Positions 1 to 9,049 are shown, counted from the stretch's first letter. The stretch: 22,500 nucleotides of DNA from Stramonita haemastoma (GCA_030674155.1 CM060324.1:61119280-61141779), one strand, 5' to 3'. Translations and numbers: made by a program. The notes: generated from the sequence alone by a model not told the origin.

Positions 1-80
1 TGGCATACAATACAACACAATACAACATAAAGCAACACAATGCTATGCAATGCAATGTAATGCACTACATACTATAGAAT
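1..80. repeat. Degenerate 5-bp low-complexity repeat
   Basis: The stretch is built from imperfect ACAAT-like and then ATGCA-like pentamers (acaatacaac, atgcaatgcaatg). It is a decayed short tandem repeat with no coding meaning. Confidence 0.6.
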
Positions 81-124
81 ACCTCATACAAAACAACACA
101 TTACAATCCCAAATGCACTTAGAT

Positions 125-1080
125 CTTGCGCACACGTTAAAACCCTCTCGTTCTTTAGGAAGTATAGGCCATTTGTGCCATTTCTTACTGAACAGAGAAC
201 AGATAAGAAAATGTAATTTAAAAAAAAAAGGAAAGGAATTTGTTAATACGTCTGTTCCGTTGTCCACTTCTGTGAAGTATCTAGGGGTCCTTATCGACAA
301 CACACTCTCCATGCAAAAATTTGTCACCCAAACCTGCCAATCATGCTACTAGCAACTACGGCGTTTTAGTGCAGTTTGAAAGTACCTGTCCACTGATGCA
401 ACATCCAAACTTGTCACGTTCCTCATTCTTTCACTCTGGACAATTGCTATTATTGGTCTGCCAGCGTCATCTCTCCACTCCCTTCAACGTATACACAACT
501 TTGGAGCTAGACTAGTCCTCAGAAAGAAAAAAAATGAGCGCATTACTCCTCTCTTGCAATCTTTCCACTGGCCGCCTGTACCACAGAGAGTAAACTACAA
601 GATCAGTACCCTCTGTTACAAATGTCTCCACAAAGTAGCACCTTCCTACCTCTGTGAATAATGTCTTAATCTGTACACTCCTTCTAGATCCCTTCACTCT
701 GCTGCAGATATCCTGTACTTACGAGTACCCAGAGTCAAACAATTCACCGTTGGCCATTGCTCTTTCTCTGTTTCTCGTCTGGTGATCTGGAATGACCTCT
801 CTCCCCTCTCTTCGCCAAAAGCCATCTGATCCAACTTTCTTTTTTTGTGTTAATTTTTATTTTTACATCAATTTCATGTCTTTTCATTTTTGTTATGCAA
901 TGCTTTTTGCACCTGGGCCATATCTGAATTGTGCTTTATTTGCTTAAAACTTCCTTTTTTTATTTCTCTGTTTCATCTGTTTTGTTATTTACCTATTATT
1001 GATTATTCTTTTATTTTTTTATTTTTTTATTTTGTCATACTTTTCTGAATTCTTTTTTTTACAACTTCAACTTGGTAAAA
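125..1080 (+). mobile_element. LINE-I: 5'-truncated non-LTR retrotransposon, 3' part
   Basis: This is the remnant of the 3' third of a non-LTR retrotransposon. It holds the region downstream of the RT catalytic core (see the pseudogene entry at 195-830), followed by an AT-rich probable 3' UTR from about 831 to 1080 with long T runs. The protein style (KYLGV box, then an LQRI...ARLV segment, a TPLLQ..HW.P segment and a final W-N-D/S-L segment) is typical of the CR1/L2 branch of the Jockey group, judged from memory. The 5' border is uncertain because similarity fades before about 125. The 3' border is placed where Rep1 begins at about 1088. No target-site duplication was recognised. Confidence 0.75.
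195..830 (+). pseudogene. LINE-I reverse transcriptase C-terminal remnant (frameshifted)
   Basis: In an intact element this would be the end of ORF2, the protein that reverse-transcribes the element RNA at the target site. The first readable piece (to about 350) contains the thumb motif KYLGVLIDNTLSM. After a frameshift near 350-405, a second piece from about 405 reads HSLQRIHNFGARLVLR, ITPLLQSFHWPPVPQRV, YKCLHKVAPSYLCE, YTPSRSLHSAADIL and finally VIWNDLSPL. An in-frame TAA lies near 659, after SYLCE. The catalytic core (motifs A and C) is absent, so this copy cannot be active. The order of segments matches many animal LINE C-termini, so I am confident of the assignment but not of the clade. 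Confidence 0.85.
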
Positions 1081-1087
1081 AAACACT

Positions 1088-1560
1088 TGTTACATTTTTA
1101 GCTAATCCTAAAATGAATTCGGTGGAAAAAATATATAGTTTCTGTAAAATTAGCTAATTTAATTTCTTGCACTGGTGAAATCTTTGCGAATAATTTTGAT
1201 GTTTATGTCAAGTCCTTATTTTTTCTCCAGTTCAGAATTTCTAGTTTGACTGCATAACACAAATCTCAGGAAGTGGAATCGCCTGATCTAGAACATATAT
1301 GACCTGAATCTGTAATGGAGTTTGCTATAAGAAACATCCACATCTTTTCCGTTAATTCTTTAAGAAGGGCCCAGTTGCCAGAATAATCATTCAGAAAACA
1401 ATTTGAAGAGTTTCTGATGACCAATATGGCTTCTGGCATTAAGCAGCCTGACAAATGCAGGAACATAAACAAGCAACAAGGAACACAAACACACAAAACC
1501 AATCAACCAACCAACAAAACAACAAATAAACAATGAGACAGATAAATAAACAAAGAAACA
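1088..1560 (+). repeat. Rep1 copy 1 (unclassified interspersed repeat)
   Basis: This segment aligns by eye along its length with 14440-14830. Shared blocks are the gctaat(t)taa(a)ttt motif followed by tttgcgaataattttgatgt (compare 14520-14572), a block at 1289-1325 matching 14655-14705, and the core at about 1405-1440 (tgatgaccaatatggcttct). The core also occurs at 5848, 7000, 9572, 14785 and 15690. No protein is encoded. Its 3' side becomes A/C-rich, then purine-rich, and grades into the minisatellite. It could be a LINE 3' end or a non-autonomous element; I do not recognise the family. Confidence 0.6.
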
Positions 1561-1829
1561 AAGGTACAGATACCTTGACATTGTAAAAGAAGTAGAAAGC
1601 GCAGAAAGACAGTGAAGAACAAAGACCAAGAGTAAAACAGAATGAGACAGAGGGTAAAAGGGGAGGAGAAAGAAGATAGGGAGGAAATAGACAGAGGCTA
1701 AGATGGAAAGAGACGGGGTAAAACGAGGGAGATGGTAAAACGGAAAAAGATAGACAAATGGTAAGAAGGAAACAGACAAAGGGTAAAACAGAAAGAAATA
1801 TACACAGAGTAAAACGGAAGGAGACAGGG
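1560..1829. repeat. Purine-rich degenerate precursor of the minisatellite
   Basis: Irregular copies of a 21-22-bp motif of the type gacaaagggtaaaacagaaa appear with much divergence (for example near 1765 and 1800). The tract links the Rep1 tail to the ordered 43-bp array that follows and looks like its older, monomeric edge. Confidence 0.55.
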
Positions 1830-2512
1830 GGTAAAACAGCAAGAGACAACGGGTAAAATAGAAAGAGAAAGAGGGAAAACAGCAAGAGACAAGGGTAAAA
1901 TAGAAAGAGGGCAGAAAGAGGGAAAAAACAGCAAGAGACAAAGGGTAAAATAGAAAGAGAAAGAGGGAAAACAGCAAGAGACAAAGGGTAAAAAGAAGAG
2001 AAAGAGGGAAAACAGCAAGAGACAAAGGGTAAAATAGAAAGAGAAGGAGGGAAAACAGCAAGAGACAAAGGGTAAAATAGAAAGAGAAAGAGGGAAAACA
2101 GCAAGAGACAAAGGGTAAAATAGAAAGAGAAAGAGGGAAAACAGCAAGAGACAAAGGGTAAAATAGAAAGAGAAAGAGGGAAAACAGCAAGAGACAAAGG
2201 GTAAAATAGAAAGAGAAAGAGGGAAAACAGCAAAGAGACAAAGGGTAAAATAGAAAGAGAAAGAGGGAAAACAGCAAGAGACAAAGGGTAAAATAGAAAG
2301 AGAAAGAGGGAAAACAGCAAGAGACAAAGGGTAAAATAGAAAGAAAAGAGGGAAAACAGCAAGAGACAAAGGGTAAAATAGAAAGAGAAAGAGGGAAAAC
2401 AGCAAGAGACAAAGGGTAAAATAGAAAGAGAAAGAGGGAAAGCAGCAAGAGACAAAGGGTAAAACAGAAAGAAAGAGGGAAAACAGCAAGAGACAAAGTG
2501 TAAAACGGAAAG
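1830..2512. repeat. 43-bp minisatellite, about 15 units, dimeric substructure
   Basis: The anchor ggtaaaatag recurs at 2071, 2114, 2157 and 2200, a period of exactly 43. Each unit is two related half-units of 22 and 21 bp: one starts agggtaaaatagaaagag and the other agggaaaacagcaagagac, sharing about 18 of 21 positions. Units are about 88% purine on the plus strand. Variant units with small indels occur near 1890-1930, 1990, 2232, 2342 and 2465. Because 43 is not divisible by 3 and the unit makes no stop on the minus strand, long minus-strand open frames arise in all three phases. These are artefacts, rich in Phe, Leu and Ser. Confidence 0.95.
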
Positions 2513-2582
2513 AGACAGAAGGTGAAATACGGTATAGTAATTATAATACTTGCTAATATTGGTGTTAGTCCTTTCCTTTTTG

Positions 2583-2772
2583 GGATGGGTTAGTTCAGTG
2601 GTCAGAGCACTTGCTCTCCAAAAGCTAAGGTTAAGCAGCATTGAGCCTGGTTACCAATTGGATGGGTGACCATTCGTGCTCCGTGGCTTCAGCATAGTCC
2701 CCCAGTTCACCCAGCTGTAAATGGGTATCTGCCCTTTTCAAGGAAGGTAAAGCAGCGAGGGAGAGGAGATGG
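2583..2772 (+). mobile_element. SINE-B copy 1, 5' part (tRNA/5S chimera), split by LINE-II
   Basis: The head has a tRNA A-box-like string, tagttcagtgg, at 2591-2601. A segment at about 2621-2670 follows that closely resembles the internal control region of a metazoan 5S rRNA gene: aagctaagg, ttaagcag, gagcctggtta and ttggatgggtgacc in that order. The body continues through ccagctgtaaatgggtatct and an aggtaaagcagcgaggga block, the same order as in 21971-22240. The copy stops at 2772, where LINE-II sequence begins; its missing 3' end reappears at 4762-4820. Such an element would be transcribed by RNA polymerase III and mobilised by a partner LINE. Confidence 0.8.
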
Positions 2773-4065
2773 CCATGGGCCAGATGGTATATGGGTAGAA
2801 CCCTTAAGTTCTGCTCCACTGAGCTTGCTAGTGTCTTTCAGCACCTGTTCCAGACCTCACTGGACAATTGCCAGATACCAGTTATTTGGAAGACTTCCAA
2901 TGTTATTCCTCTTCCTTCTTCTTCCAATCCTACTCAGCCGAACCATTTAAGACCTGTAGCTCTCACATCACTGGTGATGAAAACAGAAAAGATAATAAAA
3001 TCTCTCATTCTTTCTGTTACAGAGAAAGATCTTGACCCACTATAATTTGCGTACAGGTCTAGAAGGGGTGTTGAAGATGCCAAACTTTGAACAAGCTGTA
3101 CAGCCACTTGGAAATGCCTGATTCTTATGCCAGAATATTGTTTGCTGACTTTAGCTCACTTTCAATACAATGCAGCCACATATTCTGGTTAACAAAATAC
3201 TTTCAAAACTTGACGTAGACAATGAACTTGTAATCAACTTGCTAATTAAATTTTTACTGACAGGCCACAGGGTGTATTTGCCAAGAAAATACCTTCATCA
3301 GTTAGATATACCTATACTGGTTCTCCAAACGGCTGCGTCCCCTCGCCACATCTGTGCATTCTATACACAGATGACTGCAGAAGCAGCCATGGAAACTTAT
3401 TCTGGTAAAATTTGCAGATGGCAGTGCTCTTCTGTCTCTCTTATCTGGATCAGTCCTAGACCATGGTCCAGCCCTCACGGAGTTCGTAGATTGGTGTGAT
3501 GAGGCCTATCTGGAGCTAAATGTTTCTAAAACTAAAGATCTTCCCATCGATTTCAGAAGATCGGAGCACACTTCTGAGAATGCTATCATCCATAATCAAG
3601 AAGCTAAAAACGTTTTGAAATACAAATATCTGGGAACTGTTTTTGACCACAAGTTAAATTGGGACACTAACACTGACGCTATTGCAAAAAAGGGGCAACA
3701 GCATGTGTATTTTCTAAGGAAGCTTAACTCCTTTTGTGATGACAAAAAGATTCTTTCTTTGTTTTACAAGTCTTACATAGAGAATGTTCTAAGTTTTGCT
3801 TTCATTTGCTGGTACAATAACCTTAGTATTAAGAACAAGAATGATCTTCCGAGAATTGTGAGAATCTGCTAAAAAAATTATTGGAGAAGAACAAAGAGAT
3901 TTGTCATTTTGTAATCAGCAGCTTGTACATGGCGGGTCCCTCCCACGCTTTGTTTTCAGAATTTCAATTGTTGCCTTCAGGACGTTGTTTTCAATGTCAC
4001 AACAGCAAAACAAACAGAAAAAGAATTCCTTTGTGCCTGTAGCTACCCCAGTTCTAAACTCATAA
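2773..4065 (+). pseudogene. LINE-II reverse transcriptase, multiply frameshifted
   Basis: Recognisable RT segments occur in order, in changing frames: GPDGI at the start; ELASVFQHLFQTSLDNCQIP and WKTSNVIPLP (about 2818-2915); LRPVALTSLVMKT (about 2945-2985); FAYRSRRGVEDA after an in-frame stop near 3043; motif A (ADFSS) near 3150, with a frameshift before the following FNT; PHILVNK.LSKL; then KFADG at about 3408-3422, where most relatives have FADD. After it come WCDEAYLELNVSKTK, KYKYLGTVFDHKLNW, YFLRKLNSFCDDKKIL and a final LLPSGR block near 3970. Stops and frameshifts plus the Asp-to-Gly change mean it is dead. It may still be read into by a neighbour, but it encodes no working product. Confidence 0.9.
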
Positions 4066-4266
4066 TAGCACTGACTGGGCTTTTTTCCCCCACTTCTCTA
4101 AAACCTGATTGGCACTGTTCTGAATGTAGTCAATGCATAAGGCGTGCATATAAATGCTTATGTACCCATAAAATTAAGTATGTCTTATTTTTGGTTTTAT
4201 TAATAATTTGACTTGCTTGCAAATTCATGTCTTTCTAGCCAATGGTTTTAATCCATTGCATTTATT

Positions 4267-4362
<96 letters not shown>
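4267..4362. repeat. (GT)n microsatellite
   Basis: About 48 uninterrupted GT units lie inside the LINE-II 3' UTR. Alternating gcatgcatacgtacacgtgcgtgtgcg follows in pieces. Confidence 0.98.
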
Positions 4363-4363
<1 letters not shown>

Positions 4364-4473
4364 TGCATGCATACGTACACGTGCGTGTGCGAATGCGTGC
4401 GTACAATGCGTAAATAATAGTGATCAAATGTCTTTTATAGTTAATGGTTTTAATAACATTGTATCCAAACATT

Positions 4474-4542
<69 letters not shown>

Positions 4543-4610
4543 TGTGTGTGTGTGTGTGTGGTTGTGCGTTTGTGTATGCGTGTGCGCGCGCGCGTACGAG
4601 TGTGAGTGTA
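4474..4610. repeat. (GT)n microsatellite with Z-DNA-prone edge
   Basis: GT repeats run from 4474 to about 4561 with one GTGGTG interruption near 4534. They are followed by an alternating purine-pyrimidine stretch (gtgtgcgcgcgcgcgtacg, about 4580-4598). Such alternation favours left-handed Z-DNA in general; whether it forms here is unknown. Confidence 0.95.
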
Positions 4611-4761
4611 ACATTTTTATTTAAAGTTACCATACAATGTCTGAACAAATATGAAATATAGCTGTTTTGTGTCTTTGATTATGATTCGTATCAATATACA
4701 TATCAGTATTGTAATTGCCCTTCAGGGATGATTAAAGTGTTTTTGACTTGACTCAACTTGA

Positions 4762-4820
4762 CTCAATATGCTGTTAAACAGCTGAGGTCTCTGATGCCTT
4801 GCTTCCTACGACCACATAGG
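4762..4820 (+). mobile_element. SINE-B copy 1, 3' part (resumes after LINE-II)
   Basis: The strings ctcaatatgctg and gctgaggtctctgatgcct, ending accacatagg, match the 3' end of SINE-B at 22170-22240 and, in reverse complement, 18411-18470. It begins directly at the LINE-II tail. Compared with other copies, about 7-8 bp (gcgccgcc or tgccgcc) are missing between the two halves, as if a small target deletion accompanied the LINE insertion. Confidence 0.75.
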
Positions 4821-4875
4821 ACATCTTTACCTTTTTACCCTTTTGTTTTGCTCAATTGCTTGCTAACAAACAGCA

Positions 4876-4977
<102 letters not shown>

Positions 4978-4993
4978 ATCGAAGTTGTTATAA

Positions 4994-5290
4994 GCTACAA
5001 GTATCTTCGTTTTACGCTTACAACTAACTTACCTTTTAACACAGCACTAGAAGATTATGCCCGGCGTGCAAAACTTAAAGCTTTTGATATCTTGAAACAA
5101 CATGGGCTCTGGGTAACATGGATATGTTTGTGATTTTCAAGCTGTTTGATGCCCTGGTCAAACCCATGATGTTATATGCTTCTGAGCTCTGGGGGGTTAC
5201 ACATTTTCTCCGTATTGAATCAGCACATTTAGGTGCTTGCAAACGTTTCTTTTTCATCTTCATTGAACGCCCAGACAGCAAATATTGACA
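4994..5290 (+). pseudogene. LINE-IV reverse transcriptase C-terminal fragment
   Basis: From 4996 one frame reads YKYLRFTLTTNLPFNTALED and then YARRAKLKAFDILK. After a frameshift near 5100, a second frame reads GNMDMFVIFKLFDALVKP, MMLYASELWG and HLGACKRF. This is the RT thumb (KYLGF-like) followed by the region with K-x-x-x-Y-x-S/C-E-x-W that leads to the C-terminus of many LINE ORF2 proteins. It differs in sequence from LINE-I, LINE-II and LINE-III, so it is a separate family. The fragment begins right after a CT tract and, from about 5245, merges into Rep2. It is a pseudogene by frameshift and truncation. Confidence 0.8.
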
Positions 5291-5480
5291 GCGAAAAAGT
5301 TCTGCACTGCAGTTTAGCGTCTGACAAGTCAGGCCCAGTGCATGCGACTTCGGCATGGGATAATTGTCTTATCTAAAGTATGTTTTGAAAAAAGGCAGGA
5401 AAATAGACTAAGAAAGCAGAATAAAGACATGAAGGAGGTGACAGGAAAAAAGGAACGGGGCAGAAGCGAAAAGTGTCGTA
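5245..5480 (+). repeat. Rep2 copy 1 (unclassified repeat)
   Basis: It aligns by eye with 6685-6935. Shared landmarks are tcattgaacgc/tcatcgaacgc, then a block before ctgacaagtcaggcccag (5322-5339 and 6775-6792), then acttc, then a purine-rich run containing agaaaatagacaa-like and ggcagaa strings. No protein was recognised. Its left edge overlaps the end of LINE-IV, so it could be that element's 3' end. Confidence 0.6.
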
Positions 5481-5700
5481 GCAGACAGCACAACAATTAC
5501 AAACATGTTGCATGCAGCTCACCTTCACATCATTTTTAATGACCTGTACTCCAAAACGTGTATGATATTACACAATGATAAGATTCATTAACTGATATGA
5601 CTTCATGAATTCGGAGAACATGCAAATCTGTCAAATGTCTACATTTTGGCCAATTCAATGTTTATTTCCATTTTGTTTGATCTTGATGGCTACTTCAAAG
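5481..5700. other. AT-rich DNA, no feature recognised
   Basis: A non-repetitive-looking stretch with stops in all frames, no tRNA-like boxes and no similarity seen to other parts of the window. Confidence 0.4.
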
Positions 5701-5975
5701 TAAGATTTCGACAGAACCAGAACTAGTTTGTTCTAAAATTTACATAAACTGAGCATTGAAATCACTTTTTATATTTGTTCTTTAACAAGAAAGATGTTTT
5801 CTAAGACAAATTGGTTTGGAAAAAAACCCAGTTACGTGTAAACAGTTTCTGATGAACAATACGGCTTCTGTCATCAGCGATTGAAATCCACAAAATGCAA
5901 TCAAAGCAACTCCAACAACTGAAACAAAAAGTCAGACAAGAAAGGAGGGCTGAAGCGACAACAAGCAAAACTCAG
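5700..5975 (+). repeat. Rep1 copy 2
   Basis: The core at 5848-5878 (tgatgaacaatacggcttct then gtcatcagcgattg) is followed by cacaaaatgcaatcaaagca, close to 15690-15750. A weaker upstream match to 14655-14780 begins near 5718 (accagaactagtttgtt versus actagaattggtaatg). A purine-rich 3' side with gtcagacaagaaaggagg is shared with Rep1 copy 3 at 7078. Confidence 0.65.
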
Positions 5976-6133
5976 GATTGGCAAACAGCGGAGGACAAAT
6001 ATTTCACAAGGGACACAACTACAGAAAAAAAGGAGGCAACAGAAAAAGTTGGGGCTTTTTCACGCACACCTCAACATTCCTTGGAGGTCTTCAGTCTGTG
6101 GCTAGCAGCCGACATTTAAATGCCAAGATGACA

Positions 6134-6506
6134 GGCACTCTAGCCGAATGGTTAAGACCGTTTTATTGCAACCCTATGGGTCCACGAAGTCGTGGGTTCG
6201 AATCTCGACAGCGTCTGGCGCATTAAGGGTGGGGATTTTTACGACTTTCCAGGTCAGCTTCAAGTGCAGCTCTGCCAGTGCCTTAGTTCTCGTCGTGTAT
6301 ATACACATGCAGAAGATCAAACATGTACGTTTAAGATCCCGAAATTCATGTCAGTGTTCGGTGGGCTACGAAAACACGAACATACCCAGCATGCATCCCT
6401 AAAGTCGGAATGCGGTTACTTTCACGATGGTAACAAACTGTCGCATACGCAAAATGTCACCATTGGTGAGCCTTGGAGTGCTAGCCAAGAAACGAAAATA
6501 AAGTGA
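6134..6506 (+). mobile_element. SINE-A copy 1 (type II tRNA-derived SINE)
   Basis: The head resembles a Ser/Leu-type tRNA with a long variable arm: A box tagccgaatggtt at 6141-6153, B box ggttcgaatct at 6195-6205. The body holds landmarks that I recall as common in gastropod SINEs: gtgttcggtgggctacgaaa at 6353-6372, acatacccagcatgcatcc and aaagtcggaatgcgg. It ends near gaaacgaaaataaag. The A and B boxes would form an internal RNA polymerase III promoter. It is not a tRNA gene: the acceptor stem does not close and the body continues for about 290 bp. Confidence 0.85.
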
Positions 6507-6526
6507 TAAAACATTTTCAATGTGCG

Positions 6527-6564
6527 CTCACACACACACACACAGACACACGAACACGAACACG

Positions 6565-6655
<91 letters not shown>

Positions 6656-6667
6656 ACACACACACAC
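6527..6667. repeat. (CA)n microsatellite
   Basis: An imperfect CA/CGAA start (cacagacacacgaacacga) leads into about 41 pure CA units at 6571-6652, then a short imperfect end. It separates SINE-A from Rep2 copy 2. Confidence 0.97.
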
Positions 6668-6684
6668 TATTTCATTTTCATACG

Positions 6685-6935
6685 AAATTCTTCTTCGCCG
6701 TCATCGAACGCTCAGCCAGCAACTATTGTTGTCTGTCATATGAGAGAAAATCCGCTGCGCTGCCGTAAATCGCCTGACAAGTCAGGCCCAGCACACCCAA
6801 CTTCAGAATGAAAGAGTACCGTTATCTTTTCAAGTCTTTGGGGGAAAAAACAATGGGAAAGAACCAAGAAGACAGAAAATAGACAAGAAGAAAGTGGCAA
6901 AAAGGAAAGAGACAAGGCAGAAACAAAGTGAGGGG
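6685..6935 (+). repeat. Rep2 copy 2
   Basis: See copy 1 at 5245. Shared strings include cgaacgctcag, ctgacaagtcaggcccagc and the agacaaggcagaaac purine-rich tail. It is followed by Rep1 copy 3. Confidence 0.6.
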
Positions 6936-6984
6936 ATAGACAAGAATTTCCAGAAGGTGGGAATGGTATTTACAGGTGCGCGGC

Positions 6985-7190
6985 ATCCCAACGGGGAAAG
7001 TTGTGATGAACATCATGGCTTCTGCCGTCAGTAATCACTTCCACACAATGCAGTCAACACACTCCACACACAGGAGTCAGACAAGAAAGGGGAGGGGGGT
7101 GGAACTTCCAACGAACAAAGCCCAGCAAAGTTGGCAAATAACTGAAGGGAAAAATAAACAGACAATAGACAAAGTGAGGGAAAGGTTAAA
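6985..7190 (+). repeat. Rep1 copy 3 with purine-rich tail
   Basis: The core tgatgaacatcatggcttct then gccgtcagtaatc (about 7003-7036), followed by cacacaatgcagtcaacaca, matches the other Rep1 copies. The tail from 7078 (gtcagacaagaaaggggag) to about 7190 is purine-rich with acaaagtgagggaaagg, the style of the minisatellite unit at 1830. Confidence 0.65.
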
Positions 7191-7285
7191 TTAGTAGATA
7201 AACTCTGGCCTGACAGATTGTGCACAGGGCATAGATTATCGACATTTCACAAAAGTTTTCATGCTAGAAAGTCAACATTTTCAAT

Positions 7286-7307
7286 GATAAGAAACTGTGT
7301 GTGTGTG

Positions 7308-7390
<83 letters not shown>

Positions 7391-7395
7391 TGTGA
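7286..7395. repeat. (GT)n microsatellite
   Basis: About 48 GT units with a GGGG interruption near 7300 on the left side. Confidence 0.97.
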
Positions 7396-7422
7396 GCACG
7401 CTTTGTCTTTTTAAACAAAAAT

Positions 7423-7440
7423 TCTCTCTCTCTCTGTCTC

Positions 7441-7526
<86 letters not shown>
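7423..7526. repeat. (CT)n microsatellite
   Basis: CT repeats with GTC interruptions at the left and one TTC near 7495. Only 30 bp separate it from the GT tract, making a compound locus. Confidence 0.97.
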
Positions 7527-7531
<5 letters not shown>

Positions 7532-7664
7532 CTAATAAGTTGGTTTTAATTTGTTTAGTTTATAAAGTGAAGTGAAAAAGAATATATACATCTCAGGAAA
7601 AAAATACAGTCATCTAAAAAACAAAAAAGAATAATGATTTTAATAATAATTCTAATAATATTAC

Positions 7665-7670
<6 letters not shown>

Positions 7671-7747
<77 letters not shown>
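7671..7747. repeat. (AT)n microsatellite
   Basis: About 38 AT units with one phase slip (ataatat near 7713). The tract is self-complementary and could form a cruciform. Confidence 0.97.
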
Positions 7748-7754
<7 letters not shown>

Positions 7755-8353
7755 ACACTACAGAAAGTCCCAGGATGCGAGTTTCTGGTACCAAAGAATG
7801 ACCTATGAACTAGCCTGCCCAATGGAAATAGCACTGACAGGCATCAGAGATTAATCTCCCTTTCGCTGTGGAAGCATGGAGAACTGACGTCCCCTGCCTT
7901 CACAGGATTTGTCTCCCCTGTCCATAACTTCTGCAATCTGCGCTCAATTTTGCCTGTCGTAAAATTCTAAATGGGGATAGTCTGGTCGATATATCAGTCT
8001 GGGGTTTTGGCTATCTGTCGTCTGTCTATCTGTCTCTCTGTCTGTCTTTCTGCCTGTCGTCTCTCTGTCAGTCTGTCTGTTTTTCTGTCTCTGTCTATGC
8101 CTGTGGCTTCTACTGTTGGAGTTTGACTTTCTGTGCAGTTTTATTCATCAGCTTACAGTAGCAAATTCAAAGTAAAAAGTTTGCAAGTCTCTATGAGTCT
8201 CTCTGACTTGTTAAAGATATATGTTTCCCTTTTATTATGTCTCAATTGTTTTCAGTTAAGGACATTTCTAAACCTCGTTGTTTTGTACAAGAAATAGGCC
8301 TGGCCGTAACATTTTCAGGATCAAACATGAACAGAGTAAACTTTTTAATATTT
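7748..8353. other. About 600 bp without a recognised gene
   Basis: The only structure seen is a degenerate CTGT/CTGTCT run at about 8012-8097 (tctgtctatctgtctctctg and similar). The remainder has stops in all frames and no tRNA boxes. It may be old transposon or unique intergenic DNA. Confidence 0.45.
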
Positions 8354-8697
8354 AGCTCACTCACTCACTCACTCAGTCCCATGTCCCAAAGGACGTAGGG
8401 GGGACATGAGAGAAGACCAACAGAGATCTTTTTCCATGCTTCACGATCCTGTGTGGCTAGTAGGAGGTGTTGCAGGGGTTGGGCGGTCCAGTCTTTGATG
8501 TTGTCAACCCATGATTTCTTTTGGCGGCCTCTTCTTCTCTTGCCCTCGACTGTTCCTTGCAGGATGGTTTTTGCTAGGGTGTTGTGTCTTGTGGTGTGAC
8601 CAAACCACATCAGCTTTCTCCTCTTTATGGTGGAGAGCAAAGGCTCTTGGGGGCCCACACGCTTTTTGATTTCTTCTTTCACATAGTTATTGGTCTA
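8354..8697 (-). pseudogene. RTE-like endonuclease-RT, 3' end, copy a
   Basis: On the minus strand an open segment (8682 down to 8365) reads KKRVGPQEPLLSTIKRRKLM, then WFGHTTRHNTLAKTILQGTV, EGKRRRGRQKKSW and DNIKDWT. This is the conserved C-terminal tail of an endonuclease-reverse transcriptase abundant in mollusc, echinoderm and cnidarian genomes, from memory usually annotated as RTE-like. It lacks the endonuclease and RT catalytic domains, being cut on its 5' side near 8697, as expected from 5' truncation on insertion. The 3' tail is a (TGAG)n run (read as actcactcactcactc at 8358-8373 on the plus strand). Two more copies lie at 19583 and 20262. Confidence 0.85.
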
Positions 8698-9049
8698 AAT
8701 GAAAGTTTGCATGATTTGGTGTCGTTCAGACTTTGAGTTTCCATGACATCTTCCCTGCTTTGATCATATGAGACCAAAACACTCAGTACTTGTTTTCCTT
8801 AAACAATTCAACCCAACATAAATGTGTGACGAGTTTACGTTTCTCCACGTTTGATTCTGCCCTTACGACCACACATATTTGGTGTGACCAATGATAATCA
8901 TTTTGCTTACACATAGAGACTTAAATAGCTACGTTGAAAATTATTTGGGGATAACTTGTATAAATCAAAATTCATTGAATAATGTTAAATGAGTCGGAGT
9001 ATTTTGGGAACATGCCTGGAAATTTTTCCATTATTTTTGGATAAGAAAT
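8698..9049. other. No feature recognised
   Basis: AT-rich DNA with stops in all frames. I saw no repeat match, tRNA box or convincing splice-flanked reading frame. Confidence 0.4.

Larger units (their letters stand above)
2773..4761 (+). mobile_element. LINE-II: 5'-truncated non-LTR retrotransposon nested in SINE-B
   Basis: The element starts inside the N-terminal side of the RT domain, runs through decayed RT to about 4065, then has a 3' UTR. That UTR is now interrupted by two GT microsatellites (4267-4362 and 4474-4561). The 3' terminus is recognisable: gtaattgcccttcagggatg at 4711-4730, then attaaagtg, then ttgacttgactcaacttga, a short tandem-repeat tail. Comparable 'aattgccc...attaaagt' ends with TTGAC repeats are common on animal LINEs of the CR1/L2/Rex1 kind, from memory. 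SINE-B sequence lies on both sides, so this element inserted into an existing SINE. The clade assignment is tentative. Confidence 0.8.

Noticed and set aside
43..352. Two overlapping open frames on opposite strands of about 94-100 codons
   Set aside because: The plus-strand frame is partly LINE-I RT (its last third) preceded by decayed sequence; the minus-strand frame is its shadow.
1830..2512. Regularly spaced repeats resembling a CRISPR array
   Set aside because: The whole 43-bp unit repeats, with no unique spacers, and the context is eukaryotic.
1387..2641. Three long overlapping minus-strand open frames (263-400 codons) rich in Phe, Leu and Ser
   Set aside because: They are the 43-bp minisatellite read in its three phases; the unit lacks stops on that strand. 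No homology or domain is expected.
2621..2670. A 5S rRNA gene or pseudogene
   Set aside because: Only about 50 bp of the 5S control region is present, and the same joined arrangement recurs at 21971-22241, so it belongs to a SINE family.
6134..6216. A tRNA-Ser/Leu gene
   Set aside because: The A and B boxes are good, but the acceptor stem does not pair and a SINE body follows that is shared with 15272-15612.
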